DNA of 64,000 nt from Bernardetiaceae bacterium (GCA_025056255.1 JANWVT010000014.1:1-64000); one strand, 5' to 3'; numbered from the stretch's first letter, positions 43,849-57,765 are shown. The notes: generated by a model from the sequence alone, not told the origin. Numbers and translations: made by a program.

Positions 43849-45204
43849 CTAATAGCCCGGATTTTGTACTAAATTTTTGTTAGTATCTATCTCTCGCTGC
43901 GGAATAGGCAGCACCAAAGCATTAGCGTTAAAGTTCAGGTTGGCATTAATAGGCAAGCGATTGCGTTTCAAGTCGTGTAGTTGATGCCCTTCAAATGCCA
44001 GTTCTAGTTTGCGCTCGCGCAAGATGTCATTTAGTGTTAGGTTGTTCAAAGGGGGCAAGCCAGCTCGTTGGCGCACGGCGTTGATATCGGCTAATGGAGA
44101 AGCACCTACCTGTTGCCCTAAGCGGAAGTTACACTCAGCCCGAGTAAGAAACATTTCCGTAATGCGTACTACCGGAACATCACCATATTGATCGCGATGC
44201 TTAGCAGTAAAAGTGTTCACGCCTGTGCGATAAAAGAATTCGCGTCTCTGGTCGCCGGGAGTATATAGGTCTAAGTGTTTGGTTTGTACGCGAATGTCGC
44301 CGCGTCCTTGAAAAGCAGGAGAGGCATAATAGGTATTCATGGCATTGACGCCATCTTGGTCAGTAATCACAATTCGGAAGATGTGTTCGCGCGCATAGTC
44401 AGCAGAACTTTCCGTAAAAACATCTGCAAAGGTGCGTGCCATAGCATATCTGCCAGATGTAATGACACGATTGGCAGCGTCGCGTGCTTCGGCATATCTG
44501 CCTTGCATTAGATAAACACGGGAGAGCATAGCAGCAGCAGCTCCTTTAGTAGCGAAGATGCCATTAGAAACAGGCAGTTGCTGTTCTGCTTTGGTCAGGT
44601 CAGCAATTACCTGAGCATACACTTGCTCTACGGTGTTGCGTGGGCGAAAGTCAGCTTCTGTTACGGTTCGGGTAGGGGTTAGCACAATAGGGACGCCCAA
44701 ATTAGTGGCGTTGTTGCCATCGCCCCACGTTTTGCCATAAAGGCGCACTAGTTCAAACAGCAGTGCTCCTCTGATAAACAAGGCTTCACCTTCTACTCGT
44801 GCGCGGTCTTGTGGGTTAACTTTGTCTAAGGCAGAAAGTACATTATTAGCACGGTTAATAGTGTTGTATGAACTGTTCCAAATAGCAGTAACCACACCAT
44901 TGGTAGTGGTAATGGATTTGCGCCATATCTCGTCTAAGGTGGTAAACGTGCCGCCAAATACTACTTCGCGGTCATCTCCCAGCAGTTCGGCAGTGTACTG
45001 AATGGCACCTCCATATACGTTCACGCTCGACAAACCATCGTAGGCACCTGTAAGTGTCACTTTTACAGATTGGTCGTCGGCTAGGGCAGTTTTTTCGTCA
45101 ATGCTTTGCGTAGGCTCTACATCTAATCGGTTGTTACAGCCCCAAAGCATCAATACGAGTGCCAACTGGGGAAATATTTTGGGAATATGCTGGAATCTCA
45201 TCAT
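43849..45204 (-). CDS. SusD/RagB-family outer-membrane lipoprotein
   Basis: A 451-residue nutrient-binding lipoprotein. The signal ends LMLWGC with lipidated Cys, followed by the helical TPR core and C-terminal SusD domain with ERKLELAFEGHQLHDLKRN. It caps the SusC channel and captures oligosaccharides, peptides or siderophores. It lies 39 bases after SusC in one operon, with a strong terminator. No glycosidase or sensor is adjacent, so the ligand is unknown. Confidence 0.93.
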   Translation of the reverse strand: MMRFQHIPKIFPQLALVLMLWGCNNRLDVEPTQSIDEKTALADDQSVKVTLTGAYDGLSSVNVYGGAIQYTAELLGDDREVVFGGTFTTLDEIWRKSITTTNGVVTAIWNSSYNTINRANNVLSALDKVNPQDRARVEGEALFIRGALLFELVRLYGKTWGDGNNATNLGVPIVLTPTRTVTEADFRPRNTVEQVYAQVIADLTKAEQQLPVSNGIFATKGAAAAMLSRVYLMQGRYAEARDAANRVITSGRYAMARTFADVFTESSADYAREHIFRIVITDQDGVNAMNTYYASPAFQGRGDIRVQTKHLDLYTPGDQRREFFYRTGVNTFTAKHRDQYGDVPVVRITEMFLTRAECNFRLGQQVGASPLADINAVRQRAGLPPLNNLTLNDILRERKLELAFEGHQLHDLKRNRLPINANLNFNANALVLPIPQREIDTNKNLVQNPGY

Positions 45205-45243
45205 GGCAATAGTAGTTTGAGGTTAAACAAGTGTTTAATTGGA

Positions 45244-48200
45244 TTAGAAACTTACATTTACACCAAAAGTAATAGTGCGGGGTTGAGGCGCTGTGTAAAA
45301 ATCGTAGCCTTGGGCAATGTTGCTTACAATGTCGTCAGCATTCACTTCGGGGTCCCAACCTTTGTATTTGGTGAAGGTGGCGAAGTTTTGTGCCGAAACA
45401 AAAATTCGCGCACTAGTCATGCTCAACTTGTTGATGTAGTTTTTAGGCAAATTGTACGACAGTGTAACATTGCGCAGGCGCACAAAAGAGCCGTCGTAAA
45501 TAAAGCGACTAGAAGGCTGCGCACCATTGTTGAAAAACAGGCGGGCTTCTGGAATATCAGTATTGCGGTTTTGCGGTGTCCATGCATTCAACTGGTCGGC
45601 AGTTTGGTTGTCTTCAAATCTGCCGTTGGCAGAAGAGAAGCGTCCAACGCCGTAGAAGTTAATTTTTTGTCCTAATTGAGCGTTGAAAAATATGCTTAGG
45701 TCAAAACCTTTGTAGCTGAAAGTGTTAGTAATACCGCCTGTCCATTTGGGTAAGGGGCTTCCTACTACTACACGCTGAGCTTCGTTGTAACGGTTAGTGG
45801 TGCTGCGGTCGAGTGAGCCATCGGGCAGTATGCGGTTGCGGTACCACAATGCATCACCGTTTTCAGGATTTACGCCGGCATATTCGGCAGTAAAGAAAAC
45901 GCCTAAGGGCTGTCCTTCAACTGCACGGCTCATATTGTTCAGTCCGGCTTCTATAATTTGCCCGTCTAAGTTGGTTACTTTGTTGAAGTTTCGGGCAGCG
46001 TTGAAACTGGTTTTCCACTTAAACTCCCCAGTGAGGTTGTCAGTGTTGATAACTATTTCTACTCCTTTGTTAGACATGGCGCCCACGTTTCGTACTTGTG
46101 TAGTAAATCCAGTTGTTCCGGGCACATTTACATTGAGCAGCAAGCCTGTGGTATTTTTTTGGTAGTAGTCCAGTTCGCCGCTAATGCGATTGTTGAGCAC
46201 GCCAAAGTCAATACCTACATCCCACTGGTCGGTTGTTTCCCAGCTGAGGTTAGGGTTTCCCAGTTGGGTAGGGGCTTGTCCGGGGTTGCCAGCGTATCCT
46301 GCTCCTGCAAATAGCCCACGAGCAGGAAAGTTGCCAATTTCAGCGTTACCTGTGCGTCCGAAACTGGCGCGCAACTTCAAGAAAGAAATGACGTCGTTGT
46401 TTTTCAGGAAGTTTTCTTCCGAAATAATCCATCCGGCAGAAGCAGCAGGGAAGAAGCCGTATTTACTTTCATTGCCAAAGCGGCTTGAGCCGTCTATGCG
46501 AGCGCTCAATCCCAGTAGATAGCGCTCCTTAAACTTGTAGTTAGCCCGCAAGAAATACGACAAAAACCGGAAGTTGGTTTCCGAAGAACTACCATCGGTT
46601 TTGCGGGCAGCGCTAACAATCATCCGATAAGCATCGGAAGGAAAATCGCGCCCTTCAATAAAGTTGTTTTTTTGCTGCGATTGTTGATAAGACATGCCCC
46701 CCACCACTGTTAAGCCATGTTCGCCAAAGGCTTTGTCCCATGTGAAAAAGTTATTGGTATTGTAGTTTTCTACCCGCGTGTAGAGGTTTTGTCCTAAGCC
46801 AAGCGGTGCGCCAAAGTTGCGCTGTGTTTTGCTGTTGTAGTACAGCTCTTCCTGCTGGTTGAGAATATCTACGCCAAATTCTGAGCGGAAGAAAAGTCCT
46901 TTTAAAATTTCCAACTGCCCGAAAATGGTGCTGATATTACGGTAAACTGTTGTGTTGTAGTAGGCATTGCCAATATTGATGAGCGGATTGTAGTAGAGAG
47001 GCAGGCTGATGTCGCCGGGGGGCATACCTACTGGCAAGTTGGTTTTGGGGTCTATTTGAGGAGTAATAGGCGGAAGCGCTACTATTTGCATGGGGTTGTC
47101 AAATTGGCGGTCGCCAGAGATGCGATTGTTGAGTGTGCGGGTAAGCCCCATGTTTGCCCCTAAGGTAAATTTGTTAGACATGCGATGCTCTAAATTGATG
47201 CGCCCCGAGATGCGCTGCAAGCCATTGCCAACAAGAATACCCTTTTGGTCGAGCAACTGACCAGATACGTAAAATGAAGTTTTTTCATTACCGCCATTCA
47301 TATTTAAGTCATATTGGCTCAGGGGTGCATGTTGGAAGGCAAGCGCGCCCCAGTCGGTGTCTGCATCCACTCCTAAGCTGTTGAATTCAAAGAAATCTTT
47401 GATGTACGTAGTGTAGGAGTCAGGGTCATTTACCGGGATACCGTCTATGCGGTCTGAGTTGGCTGCTGCCATGAGGTAAAAATCGCGATACTCTTGTGCA
47501 TTCAAAAAACGAACCCTGCGGGTAGGTTTGCTGTTGCCTATTTGCACACCAAAGTTGATGTTGGTTCTGCCTGCTTTCCCGCGCTTAGTAGTCACCAACA
47601 CTACGCCGTTGGCAGCACGCGAACCAAAAATAGCTGCCGAGGAAGCATCTTTCAAAATTTCTATGGACTCAATGTCTTGCGGGTTGATGTCGGCAAGTGG
47701 GTTAGTGGCTCCTCCAAATGAACCCAAATCGGCAGTCGTTACTGGGATGCCATCTATTACATATAGCGGTTCGTTAGAAGCGGAAACAGAAGATTGCCCA
47801 CGCACGCGAATTTGAATGCCTTGCCCTAGCTTGCCACCTCCTGCATTAACTACTACACCGGCTGCTTTCCCTTGTATGGCATTGTCAAACGTAGGAACAG
47901 GCATATCTTTAATGTCGCTGCCTCCTACTTTGGCAATGTTACCCGTCACTTCGCGTTTGATTTGTTGCCCATAGCCGGTTACTACTACTTCTTGTAGGGT
48001 TTTGGTATCGGGCATAAGCGTTACATCAATAGTAGTGCGGTTGCCAATTTCTACTTCCTGGGTGGCGAACCCTACAAAGCTGAAAACCAGTACCTGACTA
48101 CCACTTGGTACATTGATGCGATACCTGCCTTCTGCATCGGTAGAAGTACCCGAGTTAGTGCCTTTAATTAAGATAGATACGCCCGGAAGCGGAACTTTTT

Positions 48201-48300
48201 CTACGCCGTCGGTAACAGTGCCACTGATTTGCCTGTCCTGAGCAAATAGCTGGAAGCTTAAAAACAGCATTAAAAAACTGGTACACAAAAGTTTTCTCAT
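45244..48300 (-). CDS. SusC/RagA-family TonB-dependent transporter
   Basis: A 1018-residue outer-membrane transporter. Signal peptide MRKLLCTSFLMLFLSFQLFAQ, a carboxypeptidase-regulatory-like domain (SGTVTDGVEKVPLPGVSILIKG, about 25-110), the TLQEVVVTGYG TonB box and SusC plug motif SSAAIFGSRAANGVVLVTTK, and a barrel to the aromatic end. It is the energy-coupled importer paired with SusD. A -7 element TATTTTTG is on the minus strand at 48368-48361. Confidence 0.95.
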   Translation of the reverse strand: MRKLLCTSFLMLFLSFQLFAQDRQISGTVTDGVEKVPLPGVSILIKGTNSGTSTDAEGRYRINVPSGSQVLVFSFVGFATQEVEIGNRTTIDVTLMPDTKTLQEVVVTGYGQQIKREVTGNIAKVGGSDIKDMPVPTFDNAIQGKAAGVVVNAGGGKLGQGIQIRVRGQSSVSASNEPLYVIDGIPVTTADLGSFGGATNPLADINPQDIESIEILKDASSAAIFGSRAANGVVLVTTKRGKAGRTNINFGVQIGNSKPTRRVRFLNAQEYRDFYLMAAANSDRIDGIPVNDPDSYTTYIKDFFEFNSLGVDADTDWGALAFQHAPLSQYDLNMNGGNEKTSFYVSGQLLDQKGILVGNGLQRISGRINLEHRMSNKFTLGANMGLTRTLNNRISGDRQFDNPMQIVALPPITPQIDPKTNLPVGMPPGDISLPLYYNPLINIGNAYYNTTVYRNISTIFGQLEILKGLFFRSEFGVDILNQQEELYYNSKTQRNFGAPLGLGQNLYTRVENYNTNNFFTWDKAFGEHGLTVVGGMSYQQSQQKNNFIEGRDFPSDAYRMIVSAARKTDGSSSETNFRFLSYFLRANYKFKERYLLGLSARIDGSSRFGNESKYGFFPAASAGWIISEENFLKNNDVISFLKLRASFGRTGNAEIGNFPARGLFAGAGYAGNPGQAPTQLGNPNLSWETTDQWDVGIDFGVLNNRISGELDYYQKNTTGLLLNVNVPGTTGFTTQVRNVGAMSNKGVEIVINTDNLTGEFKWKTSFNAARNFNKVTNLDGQIIEAGLNNMSRAVEGQPLGVFFTAEYAGVNPENGDALWYRNRILPDGSLDRSTTNRYNEAQRVVVGSPLPKWTGGITNTFSYKGFDLSIFFNAQLGQKINFYGVGRFSSANGRFEDNQTADQLNAWTPQNRNTDIPEARLFFNNGAQPSSRFIYDGSFVRLRNVTLSYNLPKNYINKLSMTSARIFVSAQNFATFTKYKGWDPEVNADDIVSNIAQGYDFYTAPQPRTITFGVNVSF

Positions 48301-48384
48301 GGGTAAAAATGTTTAAAAAACCATCTTTGCCGCCTAATGTAAAAACAAGCGAACAATAATCAAAAATAAAAGGCAGGAGTTATT

Positions 48385-49518
48385 TTAGTTTACCGCCAAT
48401 AGGCTTTTAAATAGACTAACGTAGCGTTCTTTTTGCGACTTTTGTGAATAAAATTCCCAGACAGTTTTTCTACCAGCCTCGCCTATCTGCTTGCGAAGAG
48501 ATTCATTTTCAATCAGTAGCGATAATTTTTCTATCCATTCTTCCGTAGTGCTTGCTAAAAAACCATTCTCTCCGTCGCGAATGATATCTTTATTGACTCC
48601 TACGGGGGAAAGTACTGCCGGAATAGCAAGGCTCATGTAGGTAAGCCCCTTAAATCCACATTTTCCGCGTGTCCATTCGTTGTCGGGCAGGGGCATAATG
48701 CCAATATCTATTTCGCCTAACTCTTCCAGTTCGGTATCCGGATGCCACGCTACTCCTTGAATACCAAGCTGCTCGTTCTTATAGCGACTGTCTCCTATGA
48801 GTTTGAATCGCACTTTATCACCATATTTATTTTTAATGGCAAGTAATGCAGGAATGCCGTATTCAAAATGCTCAATAGTACTGAAACTACCTGTCCAGCC
48901 AATTACAACAGCAGAGTCTTTCTGTTTATACATGGTTCGAGCCTGTAAAAAACGTGAGTTATTAGGATGAAAAATATCGGTATCTAATGTAGTAGGAATA
49001 ATGACAACATTGGGATTGAAACGCTGAGCGTAGTGGGCTAAGTAAGAGTTGCCCACTATCACCAAATCGCTCCAAGCAATAATCTGGTTGATTTTTTGTG
49101 CATTTTTTAGCCATGCAAAGGCTTTATTCCCTTCCGATACAACGGGTAGCCAAATGGCATCATCAAAATCGACAATCATTTTAGCACCTGAGCGCTTAAA
49201 AAATTTTTCAAACACAGTCAGGCGAGTAAAATGAGCTTCTCGATAAAGAAAAACTATATCATATTGCTTAATTTGCAAGCAATTTTTTAATCTGATAAGC
49301 AAGCTTTTTAATAAAATACGCAATTTGCCCCAGTAGTTGCCAGAGGCATAAAATATATTGTCTTCCTCCGCAGAAGGAATCAGTGGTGAGACATGGCAAT
49401 GAAAACCAGCTTCTTCTAATGCTTGTAGATATTGTTCGAAGCGAAACCGCTGACCGGGTGAGCGCCCCAACCGATGATTGACTGCAAAAAGTATTTTAGC
49501 TTGTTTTGACTGCTTCAT
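48385..49518 (-). CDS. Glycosyltransferase family 4-like protein
   Basis: A 377-residue GT-B protein. The N-terminal domain has KILFAVNHRLGRSPGQRFRFEQYLQALEEAG, and the C-terminal domain has DIGIMPLPDNEWTRGKCGFKGLTYMSLAIP and the sugar-nucleotide E-x7-E-like stretch VNKDIIRDGENGFL. It likely adds a sugar in surface polysaccharide synthesis. It overlaps the membrane gene at 49496 by 23 bases, so the two are coupled. The alternative start is 49536. Confidence 0.88.
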   Translation of the reverse strand: MKQSKQAKILFAVNHRLGRSPGQRFRFEQYLQALEEAGFHCHVSPLIPSAEEDNIFYASGNYWGKLRILLKSLLIRLKNCLQIKQYDIVFLYREAHFTRLTVFEKFFKRSGAKMIVDFDDAIWLPVVSEGNKAFAWLKNAQKINQIIAWSDLVIVGNSYLAHYAQRFNPNVVIIPTTLDTDIFHPNNSRFLQARTMYKQKDSAVVIGWTGSFSTIEHFEYGIPALLAIKNKYGDKVRFKLIGDSRYKNEQLGIQGVAWHPDTELEELGEIDIGIMPLPDNEWTRGKCGFKGLTYMSLAIPAVLSPVGVNKDIIRDGENGFLASTTEEWIEKLSLLIENESLRKQIGEAGRKTVWEFYSQKSQKERYVSLFKSLLAVN

Positions 49519-50860
49519 ATGTTGGGGTAGGAGCAAAGGCAGAGCGTCGCACTAATTTTCTGCGTTTGTTTTTCTCGAGAATAATAAACATAGCAGATAC
49601 ATAAAACGGCATCATAGGAATTTTGTAGCGCACTAATGTGCCAAAATTACCGGAAGTTACCCCAACAGCAAAAGAAAAGCCAATAGCAAATACCAAAGCG
49701 GCAAAAACAAAGTGCTCAGAAAAGATAGTGGCAATTGTTTTACTAATACCAACCTTGTACAAAACGCGTACGGTCAAAAATATAAAAACCAATGCTTCTA
49801 ATGCTGCTAGCAATTGTACAGGGCTTTTGGCTTCCCATAGGAAAGGACGAAACAGGGTAACAGTAATGCCGCGCGGAGCATAGGTGAGCAGGCTGGTCAG
49901 GGAGCCATCAAATTCGGGAATTTCGTAGGCGGAACCTTGCCCTTCTGCCTGCTGGTGCAAATATGTAGCTGTTACTTCTGCTTTGTGGGCGAGGTTTTCA
50001 AAGCTATAAGCCGTGTCGCTGGTGAGTTTGAAAACAGCAAGCACACTCAGCGTAGCCCCTGCTAATGCCAAAAAAGGAACAGACAGTGCTTTTGCCAAAC
50101 CAGAGCGCATATTATCGCGAAAACGCAAAAACAGCCACAGCATCAGTGCTGGTAGTAAACAGTAAATAATGTAAATTTTGATAGCTATTACTAAAAAAAA
50201 TCCCAGTCCACCAACGAGTAAATTTTTTAGTAGCTTTTCACGGCGAATAATACCAAAGTAAAATCCATGTACCACAAGTCCCATACCTCCAAAGGTAATG
50301 CTATCTTTCATTATCCCAGACCCCCAAAAAATTACTGACGGAATGAAAAGTACAGCCAATGCCAAAGAGCGATAATATGCTGGGTACATATGCACCATTG
50401 CCAAATAAAATGCCCAGCTACCTAAAAAACTAAATGTTGCAAATAACAAAGCGGTTGCTGAATATACATTTCCGGTTAATAAATTTGCCACTCCTACTAG
50501 CCTAAGCAGAAAGTAAGTGTCTGTATCTTTTCTGTAATAAAACATATTGACCGATAGATACGGATAAGTCTCTGGGTCGTATTGCAGAGGACCGAAAACC
50601 AGTTTAAAAAAAGCAGAAGGGTTTTCGTAAAAGCTTCGGCTGATGTAGGTACCCAAGGCATAGTAAAGGTCTGTATCGCCGCCGCCATAGTAAAAAAAGT
50701 AGATGAGCCCCAGAGCAATTGCGCCTACAAATTTTAACAACAGTGCTGGAATAAAAAATTTTCGCAAGTGAGGTGGGGAAAGTCGGTTTCTCAACTGATA
50801 CATTACAGCGAGAATGACTAAGGCATAAATGGGTGCTATTAGCAAATCTTGAAAGTACAT
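49496..50860 (-). CDS. Polytopic membrane protein, probable surface-glycan assembly protein
   Basis: A 454-residue protein with about ten membrane helices and a short loop GGGDTDLYYALGTY after helix two, similar in position to the acidic catalytic loop of GT-C or polymerase-type membrane proteins; a basic C-tail follows. I do not recognise a named family. It overlaps the glycosyltransferase by 23 bases, and it precedes that gene, so a joint role in glycan export or polymerisation is inferred. Confidence 0.6.
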   Translation of the reverse strand: MYFQDLLIAPIYALVILAVMYQLRNRLSPPHLRKFFIPALLLKFVGAIALGLIYFFYYGGGDTDLYYALGTYISRSFYENPSAFFKLVFGPLQYDPETYPYLSVNMFYYRKDTDTYFLLRLVGVANLLTGNVYSATALLFATFSFLGSWAFYLAMVHMYPAYYRSLALAVLFIPSVIFWGSGIMKDSITFGGMGLVVHGFYFGIIRREKLLKNLLVGGLGFFLVIAIKIYIIYCLLPALMLWLFLRFRDNMRSGLAKALSVPFLALAGATLSVLAVFKLTSDTAYSFENLAHKAEVTATYLHQQAEGQGSAYEIPEFDGSLTSLLTYAPRGITVTLFRPFLWEAKSPVQLLAALEALVFIFLTVRVLYKVGISKTIATIFSEHFVFAALVFAIGFSFAVGVTSGNFGTLVRYKIPMMPFYVSAMFIILEKNKRRKLVRRSAFAPTPTYEAVKTS

Positions 50861-50866
50861 CTTCTG

Positions 50867-54504
<3,638 letters not shown>

Positions 54505-54530
54505 ATCATTTGGCAGAATATTTTTAGAGC

Positions 54531-54562
54531 AAAAATCCCTAAGGACTACTGCCCTCAGGGAT
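54531..54562 (-). terminator. Terminator of the acyl-CoA dehydrogenase gene
   Basis: An imperfect stem ATCCCTGAGG/CCTTAGGGAT with a following T run on the minus strand, 33 bases past the stop codon of the dehydrogenase and 27 bases before the next start. Confidence 0.75.
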
Positions 54563-54594
54563 GTTTATGTATAGTACAAGTAAAAGGCAATTGA

Positions 54595-55821
54595 CTATGC
54601 AAAAGCAGAAATGCCGGTGATTTCTTTGCCCAGAATCAATAAGTGAATGTCGTGCGTACCTTCGTAGGTAATGACCGATTCGAGATTCATCATGTGTCGC
54701 ATGATGCTATATTCGCCGGTAATGCCCATGCCACCCAAAATTTGACGCGATTCGCGGGCGACTTCTAAAGCCATTGCCACATTGTTGCGCTTAGCCATTG
54801 ATATTTGCGCAGTAGTAGCCTTTCCTTGGTTCATCAATGTTCCCAGTCGCCATGCTAGTAATTGGGCTTTGGTAATTTCTGTGAGCATTTCGGCTAATTT
54901 TTTTTGCACTAATTGGAAAGAAGCAATAGGTTTTCCAAATTGGATGCGTTCCATGGCATAGCGGCGAGCAGTTTCGTAGCAGTCCATTGCTGCACCAATA
55001 GCTCCCCAAGCAATACCATAGCGCGCAGAGTCTAAACACATCATAGGGGCGCCTAAGCCGTTTTTGCCTGGCAATAAATTTTCTTTGGGTACTTTTACAT
55101 TGTCAAAAACCAATTCTCCTGTAATGCTGGCTCGGAGGCTCCATTTGCCGTGTGTAGTAGGTGTGCTGAACCCTTCCATTCCACGCTCTACAATGAGTCC
55201 ATGAATTCTACCTGCCTCATTTTTTGCCCACACAATCGCTATATCAGCTTCGGGAGCATTGCTAATCCACATTTTGGCGCCGTTGAGCAGGTAATAGTCG
55301 CCCATGTCTTTGAAATGGGTAGTCATGCCGGCGGGGTTAGAGCCATGGTCGGGTTCGGTGAGTCCGAAACAGCCCAAGTACTCCCCGGAAGCTAATTTGG
55401 GTAAATATTTTCTGCGCTGTTCTTCGGTTCCGAATTTGTAGATGGGATACATCACCAAAGAACCCTGTACTGATGCAGTAGAACGCATGCCCGAGTCGCC
55501 GCGCTCTATTTCTTGCATAATGATGCCGTAGGAAATATAATCTAATCCTCCGCCCCCGTATTCTATTGGGATGGTAGGTCCGAAAGCGCCTATTTCACCA
55601 AATTTTCGGACAATGAACGAGGGAAAAATATTTCGCTGTGCACAGTCTTCTATGATAGGGCTAATTTCTCTTTTGACAAAGTCGCGCACGCTTTGGCGAA
55701 TCATACGCTGCTCAGGGGTAAGCAAGTCATCTACGCCGTAAAAATCGGGATGTTCGAACAAGTCTGGCGTATTTTTTCGCCGAATGGTGTCTAAAATGTT
55801 GTCAGCAAAAACTGTTTCCAT
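54595..55821 (-). CDS. Acyl-CoA dehydrogenase, glutaryl-CoA dehydrogenase-like
   Basis: A 408-residue flavoenzyme. The substrate segment GMRSTASVQGSLVMYPIY and the catalytic Glu in VITYEGTHDIHLLILGKEITG are those of glutaryl-CoA dehydrogenases, which oxidise and decarboxylate glutaryl-CoA in lysine and tryptophan breakdown. The FAD-contact segment CFGLTEPDHGSNPAGM is present. Length is standard. It is single, with its own terminator, and is preceded at 55845 by the DUF349 gene end, 24 bases away. Confidence 0.92.
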   Translation of the reverse strand: METVFADNILDTIRRKNTPDLFEHPDFYGVDDLLTPEQRMIRQSVRDFVKREISPIIEDCAQRNIFPSFIVRKFGEIGAFGPTIPIEYGGGGLDYISYGIIMQEIERGDSGMRSTASVQGSLVMYPIYKFGTEEQRRKYLPKLASGEYLGCFGLTEPDHGSNPAGMTTHFKDMGDYYLLNGAKMWISNAPEADIAIVWAKNEAGRIHGLIVERGMEGFSTPTTHGKWSLRASITGELVFDNVKVPKENLLPGKNGLGAPMMCLDSARYGIAWGAIGAAMDCYETARRYAMERIQFGKPIASFQLVQKKLAEMLTEITKAQLLAWRLGTLMNQGKATTAQISMAKRNNVAMALEVARESRQILGGMGITGEYSIMRHMMNLESVITYEGTHDIHLLILGKEITGISAFA

Positions 55822-55844
55822 TGCTCATTTGGAGTATTGGTTGT

Positions 55845-57737
55845 TTATTTTTTGTTTACGGTGCTTACTAAGGCACGCAATTGTGCGCGGAGTTTTTCTA
55901 ATTTGCTTTCGGCAGCGTCTATTTTAACTTGGAAATCACGGCGCAGCTTTTCAGCTGTTTTAGAGTTAGCAAAAAAGTCAAGATTATTTTTCCACAGCGA
56001 AATATCGTTTTCCATTGCTGCAATTTTCTTGCGCAGTGCTTGCTCTTGTCTGGCTATAATGCGAGCAGCATCAGGATTTCCCTCCAAGGCTTGTAACTGC
56101 AAACGAAACTTAATTTTTTCGCGTTCTTCCTCCGACACGTTGAGATTGCTGAGAAATGCTGAAACTGCATTGTCTAAGCGGTCAGCAATTTTTTCTACCT
56201 GATTGCGCGGCACGAAACCAATGGACGAAAATGCTTTGTGTAATTCTTCTAATTTAGCAAGGTCGGTTTCTTTGGCCGCAGCCATAGCTTCTATTTGTTC
56301 ACAAATAGCACGCTTGCGCGCCAAATTATTTTCGAATTCTTTTTCTTGAATTTGCGCCCTGTTTCTTTTGCGTTCGAAGAAGTGGTCGCAAGCAGCCTTA
56401 AAACGCTGGTAGATAGCTTCACGTTGCGACTCGGGCACTGTGCCAATTTTTTTCCATTGCTCTTGCAGTTTGCGCATGGTGGCTGTTACTGCCTCCCACT
56501 CGGTACTGTCTTTGAGGGCTTCGGCTTGCCTGCAGAGCTCTATCTTTTGGCGTAAATTTTCTTGACGTGTTTTTTCTAATTGGTCAAAGAATCGTCCTTT
56601 GGCAGCAAAAAATTGTTTGAAATTGCTCCAAAATTGCTTGTTGATATCCTTAGCAACTTCTTTTGGTGCCGGACCGATTTTTTCCCACTCAGCTTGCAAT
56701 GCCATAATTTCTTTAGTCTTGGCATTCCACTCGGTGATGCGGTCGGAGTTGAACTCGGCAAAGGGTTCAATTTTAATGCAAAGAGCTTGTTTGGCTTTCA
56801 TGTTTTCTTCCAACATGCGGCGCATCTCTTCTACTGCCTTGCGCTTGCGTTCATAAACAGCATCAGCAGCGGCTTTGAAGCGTTGCCAAATAGCCTCTTG
56901 CTGGTCTTTGGGAACCGGTCCGATTGATTTGTATTCTTCTTTGAGCTTGTTGAGAGTTGCAATAGCAGCATTGATGTTATCGCTTGTAGCAAGCGCTTCG
57001 GCTTTTTCGCAAATTTCTTGTTTAGCTGCCAAATTTTTTCGGCGGTCTAACTCAATCAGCTCAATTTCAATGCTTTTTTGGCTGTAGAATCGGTCTAACA
57101 GCGCGTCGTAAGTGCTGTAAAGAGCATCGGCTTGTTGTGGAGGCACCGGACCTATGTCCTTCCATTTTTGTTGGAGCTCTTTAAGCTTTTCAAGGCTGCT
57201 TCTGCCGGTGTCGCCGCCTTCCACTAAGGCTTTGATTTGTTGTAAAATAGCGTTTTTTTCTTCGTAATTCTTTTGACGGCGCTTTTCTAAGTCGCTATAA
57301 TATTTTGCTTTTTTATCTTTCAGAGCCTTGTAGTTGGCATAGAATTTCTCAATCAGGGGGTCAGGTTTGTAATCAAAAGCATCCTGTTCGCCGCCTTCCG
57401 CCAAGAATTTCTGCAAGGCTTCTTCTCGCTCTTCCTTATTAATGCGGTCTATTTCTACTTTCATTAGGCGAAGCAGCTCATCCACCTTTTTGAAGCTGGT
57501 TTCGTCAAAAAGTTTGGAAGAGGCTTCTACTAATTGGGCTTTGGTATATTGTGAAAAATCATGTTCGCCCATTAGCTCCAAATCCTGCTCTTCCTCGTCT
57601 TCGGCAGCATGTTCCTCAGGCAAGGGTGTTTCATCGGCAGGCTGGTGGTTGTGTTCTTCTTGAGAAGAAATATTTGCGGACAATTCTTCTTGTTTAAGCT
57701 CAGTGGCTTCGTTACGGTTTTCGCTCGGATTAATCAT
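55845..57737 (-). CDS. DUF349 coiled-coil protein with five repeats
   Basis: A 630-residue charged protein. After an acidic, Glu- and His-rich N-terminus come five DUF349 repeats, each marked by W/Y-x-x-IGP-x-P: WKDIGPVPPQQ, YKSIGPVPKDQQ, WEKIGPAPKEV, WKKIGTVPESQ and FSSIGFVPRNQ. The rest is helical coiled coil. The family is widespread in Bacteroidota; its role is unproven, with suggestions of cytoskeletal or cell-shape function. The end lies 24 bases before the GCDH start, but both are on the minus strand with DUF349 upstream, so they may be co-transcribed. Confidence 0.92.
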   Translation of the reverse strand: MINPSENRNEATELKQEELSANISSQEEHNHQPADETPLPEEHAAEDEEEQDLELMGEHDFSQYTKAQLVEASSKLFDETSFKKVDELLRLMKVEIDRINKEEREEALQKFLAEGGEQDAFDYKPDPLIEKFYANYKALKDKKAKYYSDLEKRRQKNYEEKNAILQQIKALVEGGDTGRSSLEKLKELQQKWKDIGPVPPQQADALYSTYDALLDRFYSQKSIEIELIELDRRKNLAAKQEICEKAEALATSDNINAAIATLNKLKEEYKSIGPVPKDQQEAIWQRFKAAADAVYERKRKAVEEMRRMLEENMKAKQALCIKIEPFAEFNSDRITEWNAKTKEIMALQAEWEKIGPAPKEVAKDINKQFWSNFKQFFAAKGRFFDQLEKTRQENLRQKIELCRQAEALKDSTEWEAVTATMRKLQEQWKKIGTVPESQREAIYQRFKAACDHFFERKRNRAQIQEKEFENNLARKRAICEQIEAMAAAKETDLAKLEELHKAFSSIGFVPRNQVEKIADRLDNAVSAFLSNLNVSEEEREKIKFRLQLQALEGNPDAARIIARQEQALRKKIAAMENDISLWKNNLDFFANSKTAEKLRRDFQVKIDAAESKLEKLRAQLRALVSTVNKK

Positions 57738-57765
57738 GCTTCAATTAAATAGACTGCATACTTTG

